Assembly: GCF_000327065.1 (NCBI RefSeq)
Contig: NC_019936.1
Location: 2,435,001-2,499,000 of the forward strand
Reading direction: 5' to 3'
DNA: 64,000 bases
Source: Stutzerimonas stutzeri RCH2
GTDB lineage: Bacteria > Pseudomonadota > Gammaproteobacteria > Pseudomonadales > Pseudomonadaceae
Every line of letters starts with the position of its first letter. The first letter of the stretch is position 1. The notes under the pieces are model-generated. The model saw only the letters and a list, made by a program, of their open reading frames with translations, was not told the origin of the DNA and ran no database searches. A program made the translations under genes and the position numbers. This document shows positions 36,353 through 45,247 of the stretch, in pieces.

Positions 36353-38956
36353 TCACGCCTGACCGAGGAAGTCCTTGGCGAAACGCTGCAGCACGCCGCC
36401 AGCCTGATACACGCTGACTTCGGCCGCGGTGTCGAGACGGCAGGTGACCGGGACGCGGGTTTCTTCACCGCTCATGTGGTGAATGACCAGGGTCAGATCG
36501 CAGCGCGGCGACAGCTCGCCTTCGATATCGAAGGTTTCGGTGCCATCGAGGCCAAGCGTCAGGCGCGTGGTGCCTGGCTTGAACTCGACCGGCAGCACGC
36601 CCATGCCGACCAGATTGGTGCGGTGGATACGCTCAAAGCCTTCGGCGACGATCACCTCGACACCGGCCAGGCGTACGCCTTTGGCCGCCCAGTCGCGCGA
36701 GCTGCCCTGACCGTAGTCGGCACCGGCGACGATGATCAGGTTCTGCTTGCGGTTCATGTAGGTTTCGATGGCTTCCCACATGCGCATCACCTTGCCCTCC
36801 GGCTCGACGCGGGCCAGCGAACCCTTCTGCGCCTTGCCGTCGACCACCGCCATCTCGTTGACCAACTGCGGGTTGGCGAACGTCGCGCGCTGCGCAGTCA
36901 GGTGGTCGCCGCGATGGGTGGCATAGGAGTTGAAGTCTTCCTCGGGCAGGCCCATCTTCGCCAGGTACTCACCGGCGGCCGAATCCAGCAGGATTGCGTT
37001 GGATGGCGACAGGTGATCGGTGGTGATGTTGTCTGGCAGGATCGCCAGCGGACGCATACCCTTGAGCGTACGCTCGCCAGCCAGCGCGCCTTCCCAGTAC
37101 GGCGGACGACGGATGTAGGTGGACATCGGACGCCAGTCGTACAGCGGGCTCTTGGCTTCCTCGATGGTGCCCAGATCGAACATCGGGATGTAGATCTGCT
37201 TGAACTGCTCAGGCTTTACCGAGGACGCGACGATGGCGTCGATCTCTTCGTCGGACGGCCAGAGGTCCTTCAGGGTGATCGGGTTGCCGTTCTTGTCGGT
37301 GCCCAGCACATCCTGCTCGATGTCAAAGCGCACGGTCCCGGCGATGGCGTAGGCAACCACCAGTGGCGGCGAGGCAAGGAATGCCTGCTTGGCGTAAGGG
37401 TGGATACGGCCATCGAAGTTGCGGTTGCCAGAGAGGACCGCGGTGGCATACAGGTCGCGCTCGATGATCTCCTGCTGGATCACCGGATCCAGCGCACCGG
37501 ACATGCCGTTGCAGGTGGTGCAGGCGTAGGCGACGATGCCGAAACCAAGCTTTTCCAGCTCGCTCAGCAGACCGGCCTCTTCCAGATACAGTTTGGCGAC
37601 CTTGGAGCCCGGCGCGAAGGAGGTCTTCACCCAAGGCTTGCGCACCAGACCCAGCTCGTTGGCCTTCTTCGCAAGCAGACCGGCGGCCACCACGTTACGC
37701 GGGTTGGAGGTGTTGGTGCAGCTGGTGATGGCGGCAATGATCACGGCACCATCGGGCAGCAGACCTTCGGCCTCTTCGGCGCGCGCTGCAGCCAGCTTGT
37801 CTTCATCGGCAATGCCGCGCTCGTGCAGCGCCGAAGTCGGCAGGCGCTTGTGCGGGTTGGAAGGGCCAGCCATGTTGCGCACGACGCTGGACAGATCGAA
37901 CTCGAGCACGCGCTCGTACTCGGCACCTTCGAGAGCGGTTGCCCACAGGCCAGTTTCCTTAGCGTACTGCTCGACCAGGGCGACCTGCTCCGGCTCACGG
38001 CCGGTCAGCTTGAGGTAGTCGATGGTCTGCTGATCGATGTAGAACATCGAAGCAGTTGCGCCGTATTCCGGGCACATGTTGGAAATGGTCGCGCGATCAC
38101 CGATGGTCAGGCTGTCGGCGCCTTCACCAAAGAACTCGACCCAGGCTCCGACCACACGTTCCTTGCGCAGGAACTCGGTCAGCGCGAGGACGATATCGGT
38201 CGCGGTAATACCTGGCTGACGCTTGCCAGTCAGACGCACACCGACGATGTCGGGCAGGCGCATCATCGACGGCAGGCCAAGCATCACGGTTTCGGCTTCC
38301 AGGCCGCCGACACCGATGGCGATGACGCCCAGCGCATCGACGTGCGGGGTGTGCGAGTCGGTGCCGACACAGGTATCCGGGAAGGCCACGCCACCGCGCG
38401 CCTGGATCACCGGCGACATCTTCTCCAGGTTGATCTGGTGCATGATGCCGTTGCCGGCGGGGATCACGTCGACGTTTTTAAACGCCGTTTTGGTCCACTC
38501 GATAAAGTGGAAGCGGTCCTCGTTGCGACGCTCCTCGACGGCGCGATTCTTCTCGAACGCATCCGGATCGAAACCGGCAAATTCCACCGCCAGCGAGTGG
38601 TCGACGATCAGCTGCGTCGGCACCACCGGATTGACCTTCGCCGGGTCGCCACCCTGCTCTGCGATCGCATCACGCAGGCCGGCGAGATCGACCAGCGCAG
38701 TCTGGCCGAGGATGTCGTGACAAACCACGCGCGCCGGGTACCAGGGGAAATCGAGGTCGCGCTTGCGCTCGATGATCTGCTTCAGCGAATCGGTCAGCGC
38801 TTCGGGCTCACAGCGACGCACCAGCTGTTCGGCAAGTACGCGGGAGGTATAGGGCAGCTTGTCGTAGGAACCGGGCTGGATGGCTTCGATCGCCTCACGG
38901 GTGTCGAAGTAGTCAAGCCCAGTACCTGGCAAAGGTTTGCGGTGTTCTGTATTCAT
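36353..38956 (-). CDS. acnD: AcnD, iron-sulfur 2-methylcitrate dehydratase
   Basis: 867 residues, AconitaseA architecture with swivelling C-terminal domain. Iron-sulfur cysteines lie in ITSCTNTSNPRNV and YACTTCNGMSG. GSSRDWAAKG is the substrate-binding segment. ATG at 38956 (MNTEHRKPLPGTGLDYFDT) is the family start; the much longer reading frame upstream overlaps prpC and is not used. With PrpF it replaces PrpD in the methylcitrate cycle. Confidence 0.96.
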   Translation of the reverse strand: MNTEHRKPLPGTGLDYFDTREAIEAIQPGSYDKLPYTSRVLAEQLVRRCEPEALTDSLKQIIERKRDLDFPWYPARVVCHDILGQTALVDLAGLRDAIAEQGGDPAKVNPVVPTQLIVDHSLAVEFAGFDPDAFEKNRAVEERRNEDRFHFIEWTKTAFKNVDVIPAGNGIMHQINLEKMSPVIQARGGVAFPDTCVGTDSHTPHVDALGVIAIGVGGLEAETVMLGLPSMMRLPDIVGVRLTGKRQPGITATDIVLALTEFLRKERVVGAWVEFFGEGADSLTIGDRATISNMCPEYGATASMFYIDQQTIDYLKLTGREPEQVALVEQYAKETGLWATALEGAEYERVLEFDLSSVVRNMAGPSNPHKRLPTSALHERGIADEDKLAAARAEEAEGLLPDGAVIIAAITSCTNTSNPRNVVAAGLLAKKANELGLVRKPWVKTSFAPGSKVAKLYLEEAGLLSELEKLGFGIVAYACTTCNGMSGALDPVIQQEIIERDLYATAVLSGNRNFDGRIHPYAKQAFLASPPLVVAYAIAGTVRFDIEQDVLGTDKNGNPITLKDLWPSDEEIDAIVASSVKPEQFKQIYIPMFDLGTIEEAKSPLYDWRPMSTYIRRPPYWEGALAGERTLKGMRPLAILPDNITTDHLSPSNAILLDSAAGEYLAKMGLPEEDFNSYATHRGDHLTAQRATFANPQLVNEMAVVDGKAQKGSLARVEPEGKVMRMWEAIETYMNRKQNLIIVAGADYGQGSSRDWAAKGVRLAGVEVIVAEGFERIHRTNLVGMGVLPVEFKPGTTRLTLGLDGTETFDIEGELSPRCDLTLVIHHMSGEETRVPVTCRLDTAAEVSVYQAGGVLQRFAKDFLGQA

Positions 38957-39030
38957 GCCGGAAGAACTCAATCCAGTAATGATTCGAGGGGCAAGGCCTG
39001 GGAGCCCGTGTTGCGAGCCCCCAGCTCCGA

Positions 39031-40158
39031 TCAGCGCTGGGCGATCGGGACAACCTTGCGCTGTTCCGGACCGATGTACTCGGCGCTCGGCCGAATGATC
39101 CGGTTGTTGCTGCGTTGTTCGAACACATGGGACGCCCAGCCGGTGACGCGCGAGCAGACGAAGATCGGCGTGAACAGCTTGGTCGGGATGCCCATGAAGT
39201 GATAGGCGGAGGCATGGTAGAAGTCGGCGTTCGGGAACAGCTTCTTCTGCTCCCACATGGTTTCGTCGACGGCGACCGAGACCGGATAGAGCACGGTATC
39301 GCCCACTTCGTCAGCGAGCTTCTTGGCCCAGACCTTGATGACCTCGTTGCGCGGATCGGAAACGCTGTAGATCGCGTGGCCAAAGCCCATGATCTTGTCC
39401 TTGCGCTCGAGCATGCCGAGAATCGCTTCACGCGCTTCTTCCGGGCTCGTCCACTGCTCGATCATGTCCATCGCCGCTTCGTTGGCGCCGCCATGCAGCG
39501 GGCCGCGCAGCGAACCGATGGCACCGGTCACACAGGAATAGAGGTCGGACAGCGTCGAAGCACAAACACGGGCGGTAAAGGTCGAGGCGTTGAACTCGTG
39601 CTCGGCGTAGAGGATCAGCGAGACGTTCATGACCTTGACGTGCAGGTCGCTCGGCTTCTTGTCATGCAGCAGCGCGAGGAAATGACCACCCAGAGTGTCT
39701 TCATCGCTGGTGCAGTTGATACGCACACCGTCGTGGGTGAAGCGATACCAGTAGCACATGATCGCCGGGAAGGCGGCCATCAGGCGCTCTGCCACATCAC
39801 GCTGCTGCTCGAAGCTGACTTCCGGCTCCAGAGTACCGAGCACGGAAGAACCGGTACGCATGACATCCATCGGATGGGCATTTGCCGGAATACGCTCGAG
39901 CACTTCCTTGAGAGCCTGAGGCAGGTCACGCATGGTTTTCAGGCGATTCTTGTAGTCCGCCAGTTGCTGGGCAGTTGGCAGCTCACCGTAGAACAGCAGA
40001 TAGGCAACTTCCTCGAAATCGCACTCGGCGGCCAGATCACGCACGTCGTAACCGCGGTAGGTCAAGCCAGCGCCGGTCTTGCCGACGGTGCACAGGGCAG
40101 TCTGTCCGGCGATCTGTCCACGCAGACCAGCACCACTCAGTACTTTTGCTTCAGCCAT
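39031..40158 (-). CDS. prpC: PrpC, 2-methylcitrate synthase
   Basis: 375 residues of the citrate synthase family, shorter than GltA and typical of PrpC. Active-site segments are GPLHGGANEAAMDMIEQW, MGFGHAIYSVSDPR and FYHASAYHFMGIP. It condenses propionyl-CoA with oxaloacetate. It lies between prpB and acnD, all on the minus strand. Confidence 0.96.
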   Translation of the reverse strand: MAEAKVLSGAGLRGQIAGQTALCTVGKTGAGLTYRGYDVRDLAAECDFEEVAYLLFYGELPTAQQLADYKNRLKTMRDLPQALKEVLERIPANAHPMDVMRTGSSVLGTLEPEVSFEQQRDVAERLMAAFPAIMCYWYRFTHDGVRINCTSDEDTLGGHFLALLHDKKPSDLHVKVMNVSLILYAEHEFNASTFTARVCASTLSDLYSCVTGAIGSLRGPLHGGANEAAMDMIEQWTSPEEAREAILGMLERKDKIMGFGHAIYSVSDPRNEVIKVWAKKLADEVGDTVLYPVSVAVDETMWEQKKLFPNADFYHASAYHFMGIPTKLFTPIFVCSRVTGWASHVFEQRSNNRIIRPSAEYIGPEQRKVVPIAQR

Positions 40159-40223
40159 TGCTATCTCCTTCTTGGATTTGTTCTGGATACTGCAAAATCA
40201 CGTTGGAAAAATGGGTCGCTAAA

Positions 40224-40246
40224 GCCCCACCAACAACTGGCGGGGC
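40224..40246 (-). terminator. intercistronic hairpin between prpB and prpC
   Basis: Nine-base arms (40224-40232 and 40238-40246, with one G-T pair) sit immediately after the prpB stop. No strong T-run follows, so it more likely sets mRNA stability or partial termination inside the operon. Confidence 0.5.
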
Positions 40247-40250
40247 CTGC

Positions 40251-41144
40251 TTACTCAGCTTTTTTTTTCTGCGCAAACAACGAATCGAGGTGCTGCTCGA
40301 AGGCGTGGTAGTTGATGCGATCGTAGAGCTCCATGCGGGTCTGCATGGTGTCGATCACATTCTTCTGCGTACCGTCACGGCGCAGCGCGGTGTAGACGTT
40401 CTCGGCCGCCTTGTTCATGGCGCGGAAGGCCGACAGCGGATAGAGCACCAGAGAAACGTCGACGCTAGCCAGCTCTTCGGTGGTGTACAGCGGCGTGGCA
40501 CCGAATTCGGTGATGTTGGCCAGGATCGGCGCCTTCACGCGATCGGCGAAGGTCTTGTACATCGCCAGCTCGGTGATGGCCTCCGGGAAGATCATGTCAG
40601 CACCGGCCTCGATGCAGGCGGCGGCACGATCCAGTGCGGAATTGAGACCTTCCACGGCCAGCGCATCGGTACGCGCCATGATCACGAAGCTGTCATCGGT
40701 ACGCGCATCGACGGCGGCCTTGATGCGGTCGACCATCTCCTGCTGGGAAACGATCTCCTTGTTCGGACGATGACCGCAGCGCTTGGCGCCGACCTGGTCT
40801 TCGATGTGGATCGCCGCCGCGCCGAACTTGATCATCGACTTGACGGTGCGCGCCACGTTGAAGGCCGATGAACCGAAGCCGGTGTCGACATCCACCAGCA
40901 GCGGCAGATCGCAGACGTCGGTAATACGACGTACGTCGGTCAGCACATCATCAAGACCGGTGATGCCGAGATCCGGTAGCCCTAGGGAACCCGCCGCGAC
41001 ACCGCCACCGGACAGGTAGATGGCCTTGAAGCCGGCACGCTTGGCCAGCAGCGCGTGGTTGGCATTGATCGCGCCGACGACCTGCAGCGGATGCTCACTG
41101 GCCACGGCGTCACGGAAACGCTGACCGGCAGAAGGAAGAGTCAT
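40251..41144 (-). CDS. prpB: PrpB, 2-methylisocitrate lyase
   Basis: 297 residues of the isocitrate lyase/PEP mutase superfamily. The conserved loop is [13 protein letters not shown], and the metal-site segments [10 protein letters not shown] and [10 protein letters not shown] are present. It splits 2-methylisocitrate into pyruvate and succinate. The start overlaps the prpR stop (ATGA), so both are translationally coupled. The C-terminus is lysine-rich and encoded by a run of nine A residues. Confidence 0.96.
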   Translation of the reverse strand: MTLPSAGQRFRDAVASEHPLQVVGAINANHALLAKRAGFKAIYLSGGGVAAGSLGLPDLGITGLDDVLTDVRRITDVCDLPLLVDVDTGFGSSAFNVARTVKSMIKFGAAAIHIEDQVGAKRCGHRPNKEIVSQQEMVDRIKAAVDARTDDSFVIMARTDALAVEGLNSALDRAAACIEAGADMIFPEAITELAMYKTFADRVKAPILANITEFGATPLYTTEELASVDVSLVLYPLSAFRAMNKAAENVYTALRRDGTQKNVIDTMQTRMELYDRINYHAFEQHLDSLFAQKKKAE

Positions 41145-41866
41145 GCATTACCCCTTTTGTGTGGTGTTTGTTCAAGAGCGCCCTTGAAATGGCGCTCGAC
41201 ATTGCGCTTGGAAGCAGCGATATGCCGCCGCATCAACAGCTCCGCCAGCTCACCGTCGCGCTCGGCGATGGCGTCGAGAATTCGATGGTGTTCGGCGAAG
41301 GCCTGGTGCGGCCGGTTCGGTGTAGTGGAGAACTGGATGCGATACATGCGCACAAGCTGGTAAAGCTCGTCGCAGAGCAGCTTGGCCAGCGTGCGATTGC
41401 CGCTGCCCTGAATGATCCGGTAATGAAAGTCGAAATCGCCTTCCTGCTGGTAGTAACCGACGCCGGCCTGGAACGCTTCGTCGCGCTCATGGGTGCTCAG
41501 CACCCGGCGCAGATCATCGATTTCTGCCTCGCTCATGCGCTCGGCCGCAAGACGACAGGCCATGCCTTCGAGGGATTCACGAATCTCATAGAGCTCGATC
41601 AGCTCGGCATGGCTCAGCGAAACCACCCGCGCACCGACATGCGGCACGCGAACCAGCAGTTTCTGCCCTTCCAGCCGATGAATCGCCTCACGCAGCGGCC
41701 CGCGGCTGATGCCATAGGTACGCGCCAGCTCCGGCTCGGATATCTTGCTTCCCGGCGCAATCTCGCCTTTGACGATAGCGGCCTGAATCAGGCGAAACAC
41801 GTGCTCTGACAGAGTTCCACTATCAAGCTGCTGCACGGATGGGGGAAGCTCAACGGTATCCAGCAT
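41141..41866 (-). CDS. prpR: GntR-family (FCD) regulator of the propionate operon
   Basis: 241 residues from ATG at 41866. The winged helix [41 protein letters not shown] is followed by the FCD ligand domain with its metal-binding histidines ([18 protein letters not shown]). It is the first gene of the prp operon, so it probably senses a methylcitrate-cycle intermediate and represses the operon. No Shine-Dalgarno is visible because the operator ATTGTCGACAAT occupies the space before the ATG. Confidence 0.9.
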   Translation of the reverse strand: MLDTVELPPSVQQLDSGTLSEHVFRLIQAAIVKGEIAPGSKISEPELARTYGISRGPLREAIHRLEGQKLLVRVPHVGARVVSLSHAELIELYEIRESLEGMACRLAAERMSEAEIDDLRRVLSTHERDEAFQAGVGYYQQEGDFDFHYRIIQGSGNRTLAKLLCDELYQLVRMYRIQFSTTPNRPHQAFAEHHRILDAIAERDGELAELLMRRHIAASKRNVERHFKGALEQTPHKRGNA

Positions 41867-41867
41867 G

Positions 41868-41879
41868 ATTGTCGACAAT
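41868..41879 (-). promoter_or_regulatory. prp operator 1
   Basis: ATTGTCGACAAT is a perfect 12-base palindrome, one base before the prpR ATG and downstream of the predicted transcription start. Confidence 0.65.
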
Positions 41880-41897
41880 TCAGGTTTAGATGGCGCG

Positions 41898-41926
41898 AAA
41901 CTACGCCCGATAAGCCAACTCGTCAA
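41898..41926 (-). promoter_or_regulatory. prp operon promoter
   Basis: Minus strand TTGACG (41926-41921), 17-base spacer, TAGTTT (41903-41898). It lies between the two operator copies. Confidence 0.55.
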
Positions 41927-41942
41927 CAGTCTACAACCCTGG

Positions 41943-41952
41943 ATTGTCGACA
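41943..41952 (-). promoter_or_regulatory. prp operator 2
   Basis: ATTGTCGACA repeats ten bases of operator 1, about 75 bases away and upstream of the -35. Confidence 0.55.
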
Positions 41953-42133
41953 CCTTTACTAAAGTCGTACGAGGGCGACTACAACGCACGCAGACATGCC
42001 CAGGCCGCGGCCGCCGTTGCCTAGCGCGGAAAGGCGCATGCTAGAATGCCAGCCTTTCGCGCCGTGGACGCCCGCCTGCCGCATCAGCGTCGTACCCAGC
42101 CGTTTCTTCCCTTCCCTCACGACAACAGGTTCC

Positions 42134-42670
42134 ATGAGAGTTAAAGCCTTCTTCCTGCTGTTCTGCGTATTGACCCTGCCCACCGCCAGCCTGGCTGGAA
42201 ACAAGACGATCTATGGCCTGACCGAAAACGTCGGCTTGCCGGATTTCGGCCTGGAAGTCGAAGGCAAACTCGACACCGGCGCGCAGACCGCGTCACTTAG
42301 TGCCCGTGACATCACGCGATTCAAACGCAAGGGCGAATCCTGGGTGCGCTTCTATCTGGCCGTCGACAGCGCCCACGCGCACCCCATCGAACGCCCGCTG
42401 GCGCGTATCAGCAGGATCAAGCGCCGCGCCGGCGACTACGACCCGGAAGAGGAAAAAACCTATACGGCACGGCCGGTCATCGAGCTCGATCTGTGCATGG
42501 GGAAAGCTAAACGCACCATCGAAGTGAACCTCACCGACCGAACCGCTTTCCAATACCCACTTTTGATCGGTTCCGACGCCCTCACCCGCTTCGGCGCCCT
42601 GGTGGACCCAAGTCGCACCTTTATTGCCGGCAAACCCGGCTGCCTCAACGAATCTGACGCTGACGAGTAA
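42134..42670 (+). CDS. secreted retropepsin-like protease (RimK-associated, ATP-dependent zinc protease family)
   Basis: 178 residues. Signal peptide 1-21 (MRVKAFFLLFCVLTLPTASLA). The mature part holds the aspartic-protease-like D47-T-G-A motif (KLDTGAQTASLSA) and PLLIGSDALTRFGALVDPS, which place it in the family called ATP-dependent zinc protease or retropepsin-like. It is predicted periplasmic. The next gene starts 5 bases downstream. The substrate is unknown; the neighbours suggest it acts on a peptide or protein made or modified by the ATP-grasp ligase. Confidence 0.85.
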   Translation: MRVKAFFLLFCVLTLPTASLAGNKTIYGLTENVGLPDFGLEVEGKLDTGAQTASLSARDITRFKRKGESWVRFYLAVDSAHAHPIERPLARISRIKRRAGDYDPEEEKTYTARPVIELDLCMGKAKRTIEVNLTDRTAFQYPLLIGSDALTRFGALVDPSRTFIAGKPGCLNESDADE

Positions 42671-42675
42671 TACCC

Positions 42676-44202
42676 ATGCGCGCTCTCACACTGCATCTGA
42701 AAGTCCTGATTTTCCTGCTCGTCGCCCTGGGAATTTCGATTACCGCCTACCAGATCTTCGTACTGGGCATCCCGGTTACCGAAGACGAAACCGATGACTT
42801 GTGGAACATCGACGCCAAGGTCGAATTCCAGGCCAGCCCGCGCGAGCCCGTGAAGCTGCAGATGTACGTGCCGCCGCTGAATCAGGAGTTCGTCAGCCTC
42901 AACGAGAGCTTCATCTCCAACAACTATGGTGTCAGCGTCAATCGCGTCGACGGCAACCGCCGTGTGACCTGGTCCGCCCGTCGCGCCAGCGGCAACCAGA
43001 CACTTTATTACCGCCTGGTTTTGACCAAGCGCTACAGCGGCGAACAGACCAAGGCTACTGGGCCGATCTTCCGCGACAGCATTCCGGTCGAAGGCGCAGA
43101 AAAGATCGCTGCCGAAGCCCTGCTCTCGCCGATCCGTCAGCATTCGGCCGACGTCGAGACGTTCATCAGCGAGGCCATCAAGCGGGTCAACAACCCCAAC
43201 GATGACAACGTCAAGCTGCTACTGGGCGGCGACACCTCGATCCCGAACAAGGCCCGCGTCATCGAGCTGCTGCTGTCCATCGCCCATGTGCCGATGGAGC
43301 GCGTACACACCATCCGCCTGAACGCCGACCAGCCGCAGACACCGGAGCTCTGGCTGCGCAGCTTCAATGGCGACAAGTGGCTGTTCTTCAACCCAGGCAC
43401 CGGCGAGCAGGGCCTGCCGAATGATCGCCTGGTCTGGTGGACCGGCGACGAGCCGCTGATCAGCCTGGAGGGCGGGCGCAACCCGCAGGTGACCTTCACC
43501 CTGAACAACAGCGAGATGAACGCCATTCGCCTGGCCAAGCTGACCGATGAGAACACCGAAGCCGGTTTCCTCGAGTACTCGCTCTACGGCCTGCCGCTGC
43601 AGACCCAGCAGACCTACCAGATCATGATCATGATCCCGATCGGCGTACTGGTAATCCTGATCCTGCGCAACCTCGGCGGCCTGCAGACCCTCGGCACCTT
43701 TACCCCCGTGCTGATCGCCCTGGCTTTCCGCGAAACCCAGATCGGTTTCGGCATCATCCTGTTCACCCTGATCACCGCCCTCGGCCTGTCGCTGCGCTCC
43801 TATCTGGAGCACCTGAAGCTGCAGATGCTGCCGCGCCTGTCGGTGGTGCTGACCTTCGTCGTGGTGTTGATCGCGGTGATCAGCCTGCTCAGCCATAAGC
43901 TCGGCCTCGAGCGCGGCCTGTCGGTGTCACTGTTCCCGATGGTGATCCTGACCATGACCATCGAACGCCTGTCCATCACCTGGGAAGAGCGCGGCGGTGG
44001 TCATGCCTTCAAGGTGGCGGTCGGCACGCTGATCGCTGCGAGCCTGGCCTTCATGCTGATGAACATCCGGGAGCTGACCTACTTCATCTTCACCTTCCCG
44101 GCCGTGCTGCTGATCATGGTGGGCTTCATGCTGGCGATGGGTCGCTATCGCGGCTATCGCCTGACCGAGCTGTTCCGCTTCAAAGCCTTTCTGAAGGATT
44201 GA
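42676..44202 (+). CDS. inactive-transglutaminase-like protein with C-terminal 7-TM domain
   Basis: 508 residues. An N-terminal membrane anchor (about 8-30) is followed by a periplasmic domain up to about residue 310 resembling an inactive transglutaminase fold, then seven hydrophobic segments (about 315-500) ending LAMGRYRGYRLTELFRFKAFL. The arrangement matches the paired families called transglut_i_TM and 7TM_transglut. It lies 3 bases before the ATP-grasp gene and 5 after the protease gene. Role unproven, perhaps a membrane receptor or scaffold. Confidence 0.85.
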   Translation: MRALTLHLKVLIFLLVALGISITAYQIFVLGIPVTEDETDDLWNIDAKVEFQASPREPVKLQMYVPPLNQEFVSLNESFISNNYGVSVNRVDGNRRVTWSARRASGNQTLYYRLVLTKRYSGEQTKATGPIFRDSIPVEGAEKIAAEALLSPIRQHSADVETFISEAIKRVNNPNDDNVKLLLGGDTSIPNKARVIELLLSIAHVPMERVHTIRLNADQPQTPELWLRSFNGDKWLFFNPGTGEQGLPNDRLVWWTGDEPLISLEGGRNPQVTFTLNNSEMNAIRLAKLTDENTEAGFLEYSLYGLPLQTQQTYQIMIMIPIGVLVILILRNLGGLQTLGTFTPVLIALAFRETQIGFGIILFTLITALGLSLRSYLEHLKLQMLPRLSVVLTFVVVLIAVISLLSHKLGLERGLSVSLFPMVILTMTIERLSITWEERGGGHAFKVAVGTLIAASLAFMLMNIRELTYFIFTFPAVLLIMVGFMLAMGRYRGYRLTELFRFKAFLKD

Positions 44203-44205
44203 GCC

Positions 44206-45189
44206 ATGTTCGGTCTGATCAAAACGTGGAAGGCCCTGGAAGCCAAGGGCATCATGGGCATCAACCGCCGCAACGCGGACTACGTGCTCAAGTACAACAA
44301 GCGCAATCTGTATCCGATTGTCGATGACAAGATCATCACCAAGCAGCGCGCGATCGAGGCCGGCATTCACGTGCCGGAGATGTACGGGATCATCGAGACC
44401 GAAAAGGACATCGACAAGCTCAAGGACATCGTCAAGGACCACACCGATTTCGTCGTCAAGCCGGCCCAAGGCGCTGGCGGTGACGGCATCCTGGTGATCG
44501 CCGACCGTTTCGAAGGTCGCTACAAGACGGTGTCCGGCAAGATCATGTCGCACGACGAGATCGAGCATCAGATTTCCAACATCCTTACCGGCCTCTACTC
44601 ATTGGGCGGCCATCGCGACCGTGCACTGATCGAGTACCGTGTCACACCTGACCCGATCTTCAAGAGCATCAGCTATGAAGGCGTGCCGGACATTCGCATC
44701 ATCGTGCTGATGGGTTACCCGATCATGGCGATGCTGCGCCTGCCGACCCGCCAGTCGGGTGGCAAGGCTAACCTGCACCAGGGCGCCATCGGGGTCGGCG
44801 TGGATCTGGCTACCGGCATCACCCTGCGTGGCACCTGGCTGAACAACAAGATCACCAAGCACCCGGACACCACCAATGCGGTGGATGGTGTGCAACTGCC
44901 CAACTGGGACGGCTTCATGAAGCTTGCCGCTGGCTGCTACGAGCTCTGCGGACTTGGCTACATCGGTGTCGACATGGTGCTCGATCAGGACAAGGGCCCG
45001 CTGATCCTTGAACTGAATGCTCGCCCGGGCTTGAACATCCAGATTGCCAACGATTGCGGCCTGACGCACCGCGCGCACGCCGTCGAGAACCGCATCGCGG
45101 AACTCAAGGAAAAAGGCATTCAGGAAACGCCCGAAGAGCGCGTGAAGTTCTCCCAGGAATTGTTCGGGCACGTGCCACCACATGCCTGA
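44206..45189 (+). CDS. alpha-L-glutamate-ligase-like (RimK-type) ATP-grasp protein
   Basis: 327 residues. ATP-grasp features: DFVVKPAQGAGGDGILVI for nucleotide binding, DIRIIVLMGYPIMAMLRLP, and the metal-binding GPLILELNARPGLNIQIAN. Such ligases form an amide or peptide bond between a carboxylate and an amino acid. No signal peptide, so cytosolic. It is the last gene of a tight three-gene operon with the retropepsin-like and transglutaminase-like proteins. The substrate is unknown. Confidence 0.88.
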   Translation: MFGLIKTWKALEAKGIMGINRRNADYVLKYNKRNLYPIVDDKIITKQRAIEAGIHVPEMYGIIETEKDIDKLKDIVKDHTDFVVKPAQGAGGDGILVIADRFEGRYKTVSGKIMSHDEIEHQISNILTGLYSLGGHRDRALIEYRVTPDPIFKSISYEGVPDIRIIVLMGYPIMAMLRLPTRQSGGKANLHQGAIGVGVDLATGITLRGTWLNNKITKHPDTTNAVDGVQLPNWDGFMKLAAGCYELCGLGYIGVDMVLDQDKGPLILELNARPGLNIQIANDCGLTHRAHAVENRIAELKEKGIQETPEERVKFSQELFGHVPPHA

Positions 45190-45247
45190 ATGACGCGAAC
45201 CGGGCAGCCGCGTATCCTCACGGGCTGCCCTTGCACCGATTCGACCC

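Noticed and set aside
36476-39202. 908-residue plus-strand reading frame opposite acnD
   Set aside because: Antisense shadow. The acnD frame has full aconitase motifs; the opposite frame is His/Arg/Val-rich noise.
38957-39256. 100-residue N-terminal extension of acnD
   Set aside because: It overlaps prpC in another frame and lacks similarity; the family start is at 38956.
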